NCBI GenBank assembly: GCA_947626915.1 | Contig: CANQUA010000019.1 | Span: 1 to 45,491 of the forward strand | Reading direction: 5' to 3' | Source: an uncultured Lachnospiraceae bacterium | Lineage (GTDB): Bacteria; Bacillota; Clostridia; Lachnospirales; Lachnospiraceae | DNA length: 45,491 nucleotides | Shown: one piece after another, positions 1 to 8,905 of the stretch | Numbering within the stretch: position 1 is the first letter of the stretch | How the letters are laid out: every line of letters starts with the position of its first letter | Notes under the pieces: model-generated | The model's database searches: none | Seen by the model: only the letters and a program-made list of their open reading frames with translations | Told to the model about the DNA's origin: nothing | Program-made: the position numbers and the translations under genes

Positions 1-1845
1 ATGGCGAACGTGATCGAGCGGCTGCAGAAGCCGACTTTGGTACTTGCGCACAATAAAACGCTTGCTGCGCAGCTTTACAGCGAGTTTAAGGAGTTCTTCC
101 CTGAGAACGCGGTGGAGTATTTTGTGTCGTACTACGACTACTACCAGCCGGAGGCCTACGTCCCTTCCACCGACACCTACATCGAGAAGGATTCCGATAT
201 CAACGACGAGATCGACAAACTGCGCCATTCTGCGACGGCGGCGCTGTCGGAGCGGAGCGACGTGATCATCGTGGCGTCGGTGTCGTGCATCTACGGTCTG
301 GGCAGCCCGATTGACTATCAGGAGATGGTGATTTCCCTGCGGCCGGGGATGGAGAAGGATCGGGACGATGTGATCCGCAAATTGATCGATATCCAGTATG
401 AGCGGAACGACATGGATTTCCACCGGGGGACCTTCCGCGTGCACGGCGACGTGTTGGAGGTGTTCCCGGCTTATTCGGACAGCTCGGCCTACCGGATCGA
501 GTTTTTCGGCGATGAGGTGGACCGGATCATGGAGATCGATACGCTGACCGGGGAGGCGAAGCTGCAGCTGAACCACATCGCCATTTTCCCGGCGTCCCAT
601 TATGTGGTGCCGAAGGATAAGATGATGATTGCCACGGAGAATATTCTGGAGGAGCTGAAGGAGCGGGTGGCGTATTTTAAGAGCGAGGACAAGCTTCTGG
701 AGGCGCAGCGGATCGCGGAGCGGACCAATTTCGATGTGGAAATGATGCGGGAGACGGGGTTCTGTTCCGGCATCGAGAATTATTCCCGCCATCTGGTGGG
801 GACTGCGCCGGGAGAGCCGCCTTATACGCTTCTGGATTATTTTCCGCAGGAATTCCTGCTGATTGTCGATGAGTCTCATATGACGCTGCCGCAGGTGCGG
901 GGCATGTATAACGGGGACCGTTCCCGGAAGCAGACGCTGGTGGATTACGGGTTCCGGCTGCCGTCAGCGCTGGACAACCGGCCGCTGAATTTCGGAGAAT
1001 TTGAGAGCAAGATCGATCAGATGATGTTTGTGTCCGCGACGCCGGGGGATTATGAGGCGGAGCATGAGCTTCTGCGGACCGAGCAGATCATCCGGCCGAC
1101 GGGGCTTTTGGATCCGGAGGTAATGGTGCGTCCGGTGGAAGGGCAGATCGACGATCTGGTTTCGGAGGTCAATAAAGAGACGGCGAAGGGCAATAAGGTC
1201 CTGGTGACTACCCTGACGAAGCGGATGGCGGAGGATCTGACGGATTACATGCGGGAGATCGGCATTCGCGTGAAGTATCTTCATTCCGATATTGATACGC
1301 TGGAGCGGGCGGAGATCATTCGCGACATGCGTATGAACGTGTTTGATGTGCTGGTGGGCATCAATCTGCTGCGGGAGGGGCTGGACATCCCGGAGATTTC
1401 CCTGGTGGCGATCCTGGACGCGGACAAGGAGGGATTCCTGCGGTCGGAAACGGCGCTGGTGCAGACCATCGGCCGCGCGGCCAGGAATGTGGACGGTCAC
1501 GTGATCATGTATGCGGATGTGATCACGGACTCCGTGCGCCGCGCCATCGGTGAAACCAACCGCCGCCGGAAGATTCAGCAGCAGTACAATGAGGACCACG
1601 GCATTACTCCCACCAGTATCCGCAAGGCCGTCCGCGATCTGATCGCGATTTCCAAAGCTGCGGAGGAAGATCCGAAAGCTCATGAGAAAGATCTGGAATC
1701 CATGGATGCCGGCGAGCTGAATAAATTGATGAAGGAACTGCAGAAAAAAATGCATAAGGCTGCCGCGGAACTGAATTTCGAAGAGGCCGCCGTGCTTCGC
1801 GACCGGATGCTGGAGGTCAAAAAGGTCCTTCTGGAGCTGGAATAA
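1..1845 (+). CDS. uvrB: UvrABC excinuclease subunit B, 5' end cut by window
   Basis: UvrB is the damage-verifying helicase-like subunit of nucleotide excision repair; it is loaded by UvrA and then recruits UvrC. Visible family marks are the damage-probing beta-hairpin with the tyrosine-rich [12 protein letters not shown] stretch, helicase motif II DESH, motif III SATP, motif [10 protein letters not shown], motif [11 protein letters not shown], and a C-terminal UVR coiled-coil that binds UvrC. The ATG at position 1 is an internal methionine: in the family the Walker A loop lies just before this TxxMANVIE-like stretch, so about 45-50 residues including Walker A lie outside the window. The remaining 614 residues are intact. 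No uvrA follows; the next gene is feoAB. Confidence 0.97.
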   Translation: MANVIERLQKPTLVLAHNKTLAAQLYSEFKEFFPENAVEYFVSYYDYYQPEAYVPSTDTYIEKDSDINDEIDKLRHSATAALSERSDVIIVASVSCIYGLGSPIDYQEMVISLRPGMEKDRDDVIRKLIDIQYERNDMDFHRGTFRVHGDVLEVFPAYSDSSAYRIEFFGDEVDRIMEIDTLTGEAKLQLNHIAIFPASHYVVPKDKMMIATENILEELKERVAYFKSEDKLLEAQRIAERTNFDVEMMRETGFCSGIENYSRHLVGTAPGEPPYTLLDYFPQEFLLIVDESHMTLPQVRGMYNGDRSRKQTLVDYGFRLPSALDNRPLNFGEFESKIDQMMFVSATPGDYEAEHELLRTEQIIRPTGLLDPEVMVRPVEGQIDDLVSEVNKETAKGNKVLVTTLTKRMAEDLTDYMREIGIRVKYLHSDIDTLERAEIIRDMRMNVFDVLVGINLLREGLDIPEISLVAILDADKEGFLRSETALVQTIGRAARNVDGHVIMYADVITDSVRRAIGETNRRRKIQQQYNEDHGITPTSIRKAVRDLIAISKAAEEDPKAHEKDLESMDAGELNKLMKELQKKMHKAAAELNFEEAAVLRDRMLEVKKVLLELE

Positions 1846-1875
1846 AAGCATACGCGGTTTAAGAAGCTTTTTTTC
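1846..1875 (+). terminator. Weak terminator-like hairpin after uvrB
   Basis: AAAAGC directly after the uvrB stop can pair with GCTTTT about 16 bases later, followed by a T run. The stem is only six pairs and AT-rich, so termination is uncertain, but the position between uvrB and the next promoter fits. Confidence 0.3.
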
Positions 1876-1887
1876 ATGAAATGGTTA

Positions 1888-1916
1888 TTGACAATAATTC
1901 TCAATAAGAGTATGCT
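1888..1916 (+). promoter_or_regulatory. Sigma-A promoter overlapping a Fur-box-like operator (feoAB promoter)
   Basis: TTGACA at 1888-1893 and TATGCT at 1911-1916 are separated by 17 bases. The palindrome TGACAATAATTCTCA at 1889-1903 matches the 7-1-7 Fur box consensus TGATAATNATTATCA at 13 of 15 positions and overlaps the -35 element and spacer. A bound Fur-family repressor would block polymerase. The downstream ferrous iron transporter makes iron-dependent repression the natural reading. Confidence 0.72.
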
Positions 1917-1922
1917 TCATGG

Positions 1923-2083
1923 AGGAATCATACCTGTTCCGCAGGGAGAAGAGCGCGGCCGGCAGCCGGGAAACGACAAAGCCCGGCCGGTGCGTGTGAG
2001 ACTGCAGGACAAAGGCTGCGGCCGGAGCGCTGTGACCCCCGGGACAGGGAAGTTAGGGTTTGGACAGCGCAGGAGAGGACGAT
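1923..2083 (+). promoter_or_regulatory. GC-rich structured 5' leader of feoAB
   Basis: About 160 bases lie between the predicted start of transcription and the feoAB start codon, and they hold no convincing gene. They can fold into a long hairpin in which CCGGG (1967-1971) pairs with CCCGG (1983-1987) and an outer CCGG/CCGG stem extends it, and a second small hairpin with GCAG/CTGC arms follows near 2005-2022. I do not recognise a known riboswitch family here. Confidence 0.35.
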
Positions 2084-4471
2084 ATGAAGCTGATCGAAGG
2101 AGAAACAGGCAGGACCTATCTGGTGACGGAGGTCCTGATCGAGGAACGCCTGACGAGGCGTCTGGAGGCGTTGGGAGTCAATGAGGAAACGCCGGTCACT
2201 ATCTTAAATAAGAAAGGAAGCGGCAGCCTGATCATCAAGGTCCGCGGCACGAGGCTGGCGCTGGGGAGAAAGATCGCGGAGGGAATTACGGTGGAGGCCC
2301 TGGAGACGGAAAATGCGGCAGGCGCCAAAGCCCGTGAGATCCGGAACCTGCGGACGAATAAAGAGGATCCGGAACCGGATGCAGTCCGGGAGAGAAAGGA
2401 ACCGCTTCCGGCGGCAGCGGAAACGCAGACTGGGAAAGCGGGCAAGCAGGATGCGGCGAAATCCGGTGCGTCCGCGGGCGACAGGACGATCACCGTCGGT
2501 TTTGTCGGCAATCCAAACTGCGGCAAGACGACGCTGTTTAACGCCATCACAGGCGCAAATCTGAAAGTGGCCAACTGGCCCGGCGTGACGGTGGAGCGGG
2601 TGGAGGGCGCGGCCAGCTATAAAGGCCGGCCGATCCGGGTCATCGACACGCCGGGCATATACAGTCTGACTTCTTATACGATCGAAGAGATCGTCACCCG
2701 CAAATGTATCGAGAGCGGAGAGGTGGATGTGATCGTCAATGTGGTGGACGCCTCTTCCCTGGAGCGGAACCTGTATCTGACCATGCAGCTTCTGGAACTG
2801 AAAAAGCCGGTGATCCTGGCCCTGAACATGATGGATATCGTGGAGGAGCGGGGCATGGAGATCGATCTGCACCGCCTGCCGGAGATGCTGGGCGGTATCC
2901 CGGTGGTGCCGGTCTCGGCCAGAAAGCGCAGCGGCCTGGACGTGCTGATGCACGCGGTGGTGCATCATTATGAAGAAGGGCCCCACGGCATCGTGGTTCA
3001 TTATACCGACGGCCTGGAGCGGAAGATTGCCCGGGTGGAGGAGGTGCTCCGCCGGGAATACGGCGAGATGGACAATCTGCGCTGGCACGCGGTGAAGCTG
3101 CTGGAGCGGGATGAGGAGGTGGCGAAAGACCATCCGGTAGAGGTGGATCATATCGTTACCCGCTCTTACGAGAAACAGATCATTAATGAAAAATACGATT
3201 ACATCGAAGAGGTCATTGAAGAGTGCCTGTTTAATAAGGAAGAGAAAGCCGCGATGACCGACGGGGCCGACCATTATCTGGTGCATCCGTTTTTGGGAAT
3301 CCCGATTTTTCTGGGGATCATGGCGCTGGTCTTTTTCCTGACCTTCACGGTCGGAGATTTCCTGAAGGGTTATTTTGAAGTGGCGCTGGAGTATATTTCC
3401 TCCGGACTGTACCGGGGGCTTCAGGCGGCGGGGGCTTCCGACTGGCTGATCTCCCTGCTGGTGGACGGCGTCGTGGCGGGCGTGGGAGGGATCCTGACGT
3501 TTCTGCCGAACATTTTTATTTTGTTTTTGGCCCTGGCTTTTTTGGAGGACAGCGGTTATATGGCCAGGGTGGCCTATGTGATGAATGAGACGATGAGCCA
3601 TGTGGGCCTGTCCGGCAAGGCGTTTTTGCCGATGCTTCTTGGTTTTGGCTGTACGGTGCCTGCGGTCATGGCGACCCGGGCGCTGGCTACGCAGCGGGAC
3701 CGGCGGCGGACCATTCTGATCACGCCGTTTATGTCCTGCTCGGCCAGGCTGCCGATCTATGTGCTGTTCGCCGGGATGTTTTTCGGGGAGCATGCCCTTC
3801 TGGTCGCCTATTCCCTGTATCTGCTGGGACTTTGCGTGGCGATTCTGGTGGCCTTTATCGTGCATAAGACTTCCAGGTCTTCGGACGAAGATACGCTTTT
3901 GATCGAGCTGCCGGAGTATAAGACGCCCAATGCCCACACGGTGGCGATCTATGTCTGGGAGAAGGTAAAGGATTATCTGACCAAGGCCGGAACCACCATC
4001 TTCGTGGCCTCGATCGTGCTGTGGTTCGTGCTGAATCTGGGACCGGGCGGTTTCGTGAACGACGTAGCTTCCAGCTTTGCCGCCATGCTGGGCAGAACGA
4101 TGGTTCCGCTTCTGAAGCCGGCGGGACTGGGAAGCTGGCAGATCGCGGTGGCGCTGCTGTCGGGCCTGTCCGCCAAGGAAGTGGTGGTATCCAGCTTCTC
4201 GGTGCTGTATGGGATCGGCAATATTAATTCCGCGGCAGGCATGACCCAGCTGTCTGCGCTGCTTGCGGAGACGGGCTTCGGCCCCCTCAACGCTTACGCG
4301 CTGATGGTATTCTGCCTCCTGTACTCGCCCTGTATCGCGGCCGTAGGCGTGGTGAGGCGCGAGACGGGTTCTCTTCGGTGGACGTTGGGTATGGTCTTCT
4401 TTCAGCTGCTGGTAGCGTGGGGGATGTCGACCCTGGTTTATCAGATTGGGAGCGTTCTGATCGGAGTTTGA
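2084..4471 (+). CDS. feoB: Ferrous iron transporter, FeoA-FeoB fusion
   Basis: Imports Fe(II) across the cytoplasmic membrane. Residues 1-75 form a FeoA-like SH3 domain (GxxYxVxEVLIEERLxRRLEALG), followed by a charged linker to about 135. The FeoB GTPase domain follows, with G1 GNPNCGKTT at residues 142-150, a WPGVTVE switch, G3 DTPG, G4 NMMD and G5 SAR. The membrane part has the two gate repeats (GYMARVAYVM with LGFGCTVPAVMATR, and LSAKEVVVSSF) and a final LLYSPCIAAVG segment. ATG 2084 is chosen because AGGAGAGG sits five bases upstream; an in-frame TTG at 2060 lacks this. FeoA is normally a separate 75-80 residue protein, and I see no separate feoA or FeoC-like domain. It is the first gene behind the Fur-box promoter. 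Confidence 0.95.
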   Translation: MKLIEGETGRTYLVTEVLIEERLTRRLEALGVNEETPVTILNKKGSGSLIIKVRGTRLALGRKIAEGITVEALETENAAGAKAREIRNLRTNKEDPEPDAVRERKEPLPAAAETQTGKAGKQDAAKSGASAGDRTITVGFVGNPNCGKTTLFNAITGANLKVANWPGVTVERVEGAASYKGRPIRVIDTPGIYSLTSYTIEEIVTRKCIESGEVDVIVNVVDASSLERNLYLTMQLLELKKPVILALNMMDIVEERGMEIDLHRLPEMLGGIPVVPVSARKRSGLDVLMHAVVHHYEEGPHGIVVHYTDGLERKIARVEEVLRREYGEMDNLRWHAVKLLERDEEVAKDHPVEVDHIVTRSYEKQIINEKYDYIEEVIEECLFNKEEKAAMTDGADHYLVHPFLGIPIFLGIMALVFFLTFTVGDFLKGYFEVALEYISSGLYRGLQAAGASDWLISLLVDGVVAGVGGILTFLPNIFILFLALAFLEDSGYMARVAYVMNETMSHVGLSGKAFLPMLLGFGCTVPAVMATRALATQRDRRRTILITPFMSCSARLPIYVLFAGMFFGEHALLVAYSLYLLGLCVAILVAFIVHKTSRSSDEDTLLIELPEYKTPNAHTVAIYVWEKVKDYLTKAGTTIFVASIVLWFVLNLGPGGFVNDVASSFAAMLGRTMVPLLKPAGLGSWQIAVALLSGLSAKEVVVSSFSVLYGIGNINSAAGMTQLSALLAETGFGPLNAYALMVFCLLYSPCIAAVGVVRRETGSLRWTLGMVFFQLLVAWGMSTLVYQIGSVLIGV

Positions 4472-4533
4472 GAAAAGGAAGAATCAGAGAATTCCCAGGT
4501 AGAAGATCAGATGGGGGCGGAAAACCGGCCGGT

Positions 4534-5481
4534 TCAGGATACATATTCCGTGGCCGAATCGTGAGCGATGATCATCTCGTCCGCTTCCCGCGAGTAAAAA
4601 TAGACGTGATCGGACAGGCGGTCTTCCCGTGCGACTTCGAAACGGTTAATGGCGGACACCATGGCGGTCAGATCGCTGAATACGATATCGGCGGTATAGG
4701 GAATCAGCAAAACTTCGTGAATGCTGGAGGGCAGGATCACCAGATCCCGGTCCAGGGTGTTTGCGAAGTTTTTTAATTCCCCGGGATATAAAGCGGCCGC
4801 GGCCCCGCAGGCGCCGGAGGTATTGCTGAGGACGTACATGGGAGGCGCTTCCGGATCCGGGCACAGCTGCTTTGGGAGCTCTTCCTGGCAGGAGCCGCCC
4901 AATTGTTCCAGAAGAAGATCCTGCAGAACATGGTGCATATCGCAGATGAACGGGGGCAGCAGGCGGGGTGTGTTCTTCATGGCCAGTTCGTATAATTCTT
5001 CTGCCGTAACATTCCACATTTTCATATGGCGCGTATGGATCTGCGCGGTCAGCTGTCCCTGGTTCCCCTGGTCCAGGAAGAGGAAAAATACGATCGAAAG
5101 ATCCAGATAAGGGACGGAAGGGACGTCTGACAGGAGCGCCCGGTTGGACCGGGTGTTGATCAGGCGGAAAACGATCCGGTCTTTTATCTCTTTGAAATCC
5201 TTCAGACCGGCGAAATCGACGCGGAGAATATCGGGGTTCTGCGCGCAGAGGTCCCGGATCTCTTCCGCCAGATGTTCCATGGGGACGCCTTCCAGGTACC
5301 GCTCATAGTAATAGTTTAAGTAGACGGTGGGGGCGGCGGGGCGTCCGGGAATGAGGATGGACAGCCCGTCCAGGAGGATCCCGTTGTTTTTGGGGACTTT
5401 CTGCAGGATCAGGCGGCAGTTGTCTCCCAGTTTCTGCTGCAGGATGGATGTGAAACGTTCCTGAAATTCTTTGTATACCAT
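4534..5481 (-). CDS. DUF5688 family protein
   Basis: A 315-residue soluble protein of unknown function. The N-terminal half carries the DUF5688 pattern: a K.NNGILLDGL strand, then APTVYLNYYYERYLEG, then a helix resembling EEIRDLCAQ. The C-terminal half contains PPMYVLSNTSGACGAAA and ends with a DHVYFYSREADEM segment similar to many DUF5688 members. ATG 5481 has AAGGAGGT six bases upstream (5488-5495 on the top strand); an in-frame upstream extension to 5703 has no such site and crosses the promoter. It is monocistronic, convergent with feoAB and behind the larger reverse gene. No signal peptide or membrane segment is seen. Confidence 0.82.
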   Translation of the reverse strand: MVYKEFQERFTSILQQKLGDNCRLILQKVPKNNGILLDGLSILIPGRPAAPTVYLNYYYERYLEGVPMEHLAEEIRDLCAQNPDILRVDFAGLKDFKEIKDRIVFRLINTRSNRALLSDVPSVPYLDLSIVFFLFLDQGNQGQLTAQIHTRHMKMWNVTAEELYELAMKNTPRLLPPFICDMHHVLQDLLLEQLGGSCQEELPKQLCPDPEAPPMYVLSNTSGACGAAAALYPGELKNFANTLDRDLVILPSSIHEVLLIPYTADIVFSDLTAMVSAINRFEVAREDRLSDHVYFYSREADEMIIAHDSATEYVS

Positions 5482-5623
5482 ATGTATACCTCCTTGAGAA
5501 TATTTATGTAAACCGCATAGAGCAGCTACATCCTGTTTGAAAAAACATTTTTGGAATGTCAGGCCGGGTGAGCCTCTGAAAAAGAAACTGTCTGAGTATG
5601 ACGGGAATGAATCCGTGAACATG

Positions 5624-5652
5624 ATTATAGCGGATTTGTCAGGATTTGGCAA
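5624..5652 (-). promoter_or_regulatory. Sigma-A promoter for the DUF5688 gene
   Basis: Read on the reverse strand, TTGCCA (5652-5647) and TATAAT (5629-5624) are separated by 17 bases, about 140 bases upstream of the start codon. The perfect -10 element and spacing make this a good candidate. Confidence 0.6.
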
Positions 5653-5720
5653 GAGGGGAAATGAAGAAAATAATTTGACAGTGAAGCGCCGTTTCATGAG
5701 CAAAGATAGCCGCGCAGCGG

Positions 5721-8621
5721 TCAGTTTTTCAGAACGGCTTCGGTATACAAAATGACGCCGTCACCCGCGTTGGGGTGGATGCTGTCCAGCAGATAGGCGC
5801 GGTCCGGGCGCTTGGTCAGCGCTTCCCGGATATAGGGGTTGGCGTTGATATAGCCGAGGCCGTTTTTCTCACAGTACCGGCGCAGGGCCTCTGAGTATTC
5901 TTCGTTCATGGCCGTCTTTTCCGCGAACGAAAGCCGGCTGACCGTATCGCCGTCCGTCGAATACCAGGGCGCGATGAAAATAAATTCCGCGGGTCCGTAC
6001 TGTTCTGAAAGGGCCGTTTTGAGGCTGTCCAGCTGCTGAATATAGCGTTCCGCGGTCATGGCGCAGGTCCCGGCGTCCCGGTAGCGCACGTCGTTGGTCC
6101 CCAGTGCGATCACATATAATCCGGCAGCGGGAATCTGGCTGACCCGTTCCAGCATGTAGGAAACGGTGCAGCCTCCTTTGGAAACATTCTGGATCGTTTT
6201 ACCGTTCAGATATTCCTCAAGCGGTTCGTACCAGGGACAGCCTCCGTTTTTGGTGCCTTCCGTCACGCTGTCGCCGATGAAGCAGACGGAATCGGTCCGG
6301 CCGAGCGCCTGAAACAGTGTGCCGCTTTTCATTGGATCGTCCAGGGCCAGTCCCGTTGTTTTTGACCGGAGGAATCCGGAACCGTCGAAATAGTACCGCT
6401 CAGTCATGGAGGAAGGGTCCATTTCGTGGCCGAAAACGACTTTGGTCGCGAGTTTGTTTGCGTCTGCGGCGCGGTCGTAGTCGTCTGTGCTGAGCGTGCG
6501 GCGCAGCTCCTGGTCGGAAACGATCTCATAAACGGGCAGCGCGCGGTAGTTTCCGTCTATCTGCGACTGCGTATAAAGAGGGACAATGGCGCCGCCGATC
6601 ACTTCTTTGGAGGTCCGGTCGATATACACGTCGATCAGCATGCTGGTGTCGCCCTGATTATTCCGGTATTTGTTCGCAAAATTCCCCGGACAGTAGGCGG
6701 TGAAGACCGTCCGGCCGTCATATTCTTCCAATTGTGTGGGCTGGACTACGTGCGGGTGGTCCCCGAGAATGATATCCGCTCCCAGCTGCTTAAACAGCCC
6801 GAACCATTTTTTCTGTTCGGCGTCCGGGGCGTTTCGGAATTGCGTGCCCATATGGGGCAGGACGATGATCAGATCCGGCTCGAGGGCTTTGGCGTCCGCG
6901 AAATCCTGTATCACGGAAGCTTTCAGCTGCTCGAACAGTCTGCCGCCGGTGCCCGCCGCCAGGGACGTCACATAGGACAGTTCTCCCTCTGCCAGTTCCT
7001 GCGCCGTATAATAATTGCTTCCGAATGTATACGAAAGGATGGCCATCCGGATCCCGTCTGCTTCCGCCAGTTTTACGCGGGACCTGTTCTTCTCCTCCCG
7101 GTCTCTGTAGGAGCCGGTATGATCAAGGCCGATCTGATCCAGAACGTCCAGTGTGCGTTTCGCGCCGTCCGGTCCCCGGTCCAGAACGTGATTGTTCGCG
7201 GTGGTCACGAGGTCAAAGCCGGCGTTTTTGACGGCGGAGGCGAAGGAATCCGGGAAATTGAGGGCGAGGGTTTTCCCGTCGTCGAAATTTCCGGTCGTGT
7301 AGCCTGCTTCTTCGCCGGCCAGGGGACCTTCCAGAACGCCGATCGCGTAGTCGGCCGAGGATATATAGGGTTCCGCATACTCGAATACGGACGAAAAGTC
7401 GTAGCCGTTTTCCGTATAGGCCCGTTTGACCTGGTCCTCCAGGAGGATCAGATCTCCGGCGAAGGTAATGCGGAAGGCGCGGTCAAAGTTCTGCTTCTGT
7501 GCATCGCTCATGACCGGGTAAAGAATCTCTTCCTCTCTGTTTCCGAGAGATTCCAGGTCCGTACCGAAACCGGAGAACGCCATGGCGGCGGCCGGAAGGA
7601 AATAAACGCCTGCCACGGCGGCCAGAAGAAGGCGGGCAAGATGCACGGAAAGCGCCTTGCTGCGGTGATTGGTGAACACTTCCGTGAGCGCGTCTGCGAA
7701 ACGGTTCAGGACCGGCGCGAGGAAATCGTTTCCGAAAACAAGGCAGATGGCCAGCGTTCCGGCAGCCGCTGCGCAGAGCAGGACCGGAACGCGGTCCGTA
7801 AGTTCCAGCCGGCCGCTGATCAGCAGGGTGACGGGCCGGTGGAAGAGGAAGATCCAGAGGGAATTTTTGCCGAATTTGGTGAGAAGCGGCAGTTTCCGGT
7901 CCGGAACGGCAAGACGGAGGAAGGCGATCATCAGAAATGCCACGGCAAAAAGCAGGATCCTGCCCAGCGCATCCCGGGCACTGCCGTATCCGCTCATCGA
8001 AAACGCCTGATCGTCATACCGGAACCACTGCCTGGCGCTCAGTGCCAGCGCCAGCGCGGCCAGCAGGCAGACGGCGGCCCAAAGCCTCCGCCCGGCGGGA
8101 CGCAGCCGGATCCATTTCTGCGCTTCTTCCTGCGTCAGCAGAAAACCGGTCATATAAAAAGGATAAAAGCAGAGAGTCCTGGCGGCCGCCAGCGTATTGT
8201 CGATGGAGCCGTAAAACCCGGCCAGGACGGCGGCTGCCAGAAGAAACAGCCGGATATGTTTAAACCCGGCGATCTGGCGCGCCGTCAGCCGCCAGACGAT
8301 CAGGGAAAGCAAAAACCAGCAGGAATACATCGGCGTCAGCAAAGCGCCGAGGCCGTAGAAAAAGCAGAACACACTGTTGCAGAGAAAGTACAGCACTCCC
8401 AGGCGGATGAGCGCCGGGGCGGAAGCGGCGTGTTCGCTTTTGCCGAAATATCCGGATACGAAGGCGAAGGCGGGCATGTGGAACATATAGATCAGGTCGT
8501 ACAGGCCATCCGTAACGGCGTGGCTCTGGTGTTCCAGGAGGATATGGGCGAATACGGTCAGCAGGATCAGGACCCCTTTCAGATTGTCCCAGTAAGCACT
8601 CCTGCTTTTTCCCTTCTCCAT
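5721..8621 (-). CDS. Acyltransferase-3 / CapA / SGNH hydrolase three-domain protein
   Basis: A 966-residue membrane protein likely to modify a cell-surface polymer. Residues 1-360 are a multi-span acyltransferase-3 domain (YWDNLKGVLILLTVFAH, IYMFHMPAFAFVSGYFG, FLFHRPVTLLISG). Residues about 380-700 resemble CapA/PgsA, a metallophosphatase-like domain: ITFAGDL at 385, TTANNHVLDRG, LPHMGTQ, GDHPHVVQP. Residues about 775-966 form an SGNH hydrolase with GDS at 783-785 (nucleophile Ser785), GTNDVR, and Asp946 and His949 in DSIH. ATG 8621 has GGGGAGGTGG just upstream. Acyltransferase-3 with SGNH is a known pairing for O-acetylation of glycans; inserting a CapA domain between them is less familiar. 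The substrate cannot be read from the sequence. Confidence 0.88.
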   Translation of the reverse strand: MEKGKSRSAYWDNLKGVLILLTVFAHILLEHQSHAVTDGLYDLIYMFHMPAFAFVSGYFGKSEHAASAPALIRLGVLYFLCNSVFCFFYGLGALLTPMYSCWFLLSLIVWRLTARQIAGFKHIRLFLLAAAVLAGFYGSIDNTLAAARTLCFYPFYMTGFLLTQEEAQKWIRLRPAGRRLWAAVCLLAALALALSARQWFRYDDQAFSMSGYGSARDALGRILLFAVAFLMIAFLRLAVPDRKLPLLTKFGKNSLWIFLFHRPVTLLISGRLELTDRVPVLLCAAAAGTLAICLVFGNDFLAPVLNRFADALTEVFTNHRSKALSVHLARLLLAAVAGVYFLPAAAMAFSGFGTDLESLGNREEEILYPVMSDAQKQNFDRAFRITFAGDLILLEDQVKRAYTENGYDFSSVFEYAEPYISSADYAIGVLEGPLAGEEAGYTTGNFDDGKTLALNFPDSFASAVKNAGFDLVTTANNHVLDRGPDGAKRTLDVLDQIGLDHTGSYRDREEKNRSRVKLAEADGIRMAILSYTFGSNYYTAQELAEGELSYVTSLAAGTGGRLFEQLKASVIQDFADAKALEPDLIIVLPHMGTQFRNAPDAEQKKWFGLFKQLGADIILGDHPHVVQPTQLEEYDGRTVFTAYCPGNFANKYRNNQGDTSMLIDVYIDRTSKEVIGGAIVPLYTQSQIDGNYRALPVYEIVSDQELRRTLSTDDYDRAADANKLATKVVFGHEMDPSSMTERYYFDGSGFLRSKTTGLALDDPMKSGTLFQALGRTDSVCFIGDSVTEGTKNGGCPWYEPLEEYLNGKTIQNVSKGGCTVSYMLERVSQIPAAGLYVIALGTNDVRYRDAGTCAMTAERYIQQLDSLKTALSEQYGPAEFIFIAPWYSTDGDTVSRLSFAEKTAMNEEYSEALRRYCEKNGLGYINANPYIREALTKRPDRAYLLDSIHPNAGDGVILYTEAVLKN

Positions 8622-8658
8622 CTCGTCCACCTCCCCGCGTCCGGCTGCGTTTAGCAAA

Positions 8659-8687
8659 ACTATAACACAGAACCTGCCGCGTGTCCA
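8659..8687 (-). promoter_or_regulatory. Promoter for the three-domain surface enzyme
   Basis: On the reverse strand TGGACA (8687-8682) and TATAGT (8664-8659) are 17 bases apart, about 40 bases from the start codon. It diverges from the Tad operon promoter, with about 130 bases between them. Confidence 0.5.
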
Positions 8688-8815
8688 TTGGAAGATGGAA
8701 GAATCATGAAAGGAAGAACTCCAAACGGCTGATAAGTAAAGTTTAACAATCGGGCCGCCGCGGTGCCATATTTGGGACTTTTTATGAAAATATACATTTT
8801 TTAAAAGATTTTTGC

Positions 8816-8844
8816 TTGTCAGGGATTGGATGATGATGTATAAT
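8816..8844 (+). promoter_or_regulatory. Promoter of the Tad pilus operon
   Basis: TTGTCA at 8816-8821 and a perfect TATAAT at 8839-8844 with a 17-base spacer, ending about 60 bases before the tadZ start. No terminator is apparent before 21944, so this promoter may drive all twelve genes from tadZ to the PP2C gene. Confidence 0.62.
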
Positions 8845-8905
8845 AAGACTGATTTTTGGCAGACCCAAATTGAAAATTCTACGAAGAAAAACCGGGGGAA
8901 TGGAT

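Noticed and set aside
1919-1999. Possible short upstream frame MEESYLFRREKS... in the feoAB leader
   Set aside because: Its ATG precedes the predicted start of transcription (about 1923), so it would not be in the mRNA.
2204-3937. Long reverse frame (577 codons) opposite feoAB
   Set aside because: His/Gln/Arg-rich translation with no recognisable domain, opposite a well-supported gene; typical shadow in GC-rich DNA.
4522-4534. Palindrome AACCGGCCGGTT as terminator between feoAB and DUF5688
   Set aside because: Perfect palindrome without a loop or T run; too short to support termination.
6426-8654. Long forward frame (742 codons) opposite the acyltransferase/CapA/SGNH gene
   Set aside because: No domain or ribosome site; it lies wholly opposite a gene with three intact catalytic motif sets.
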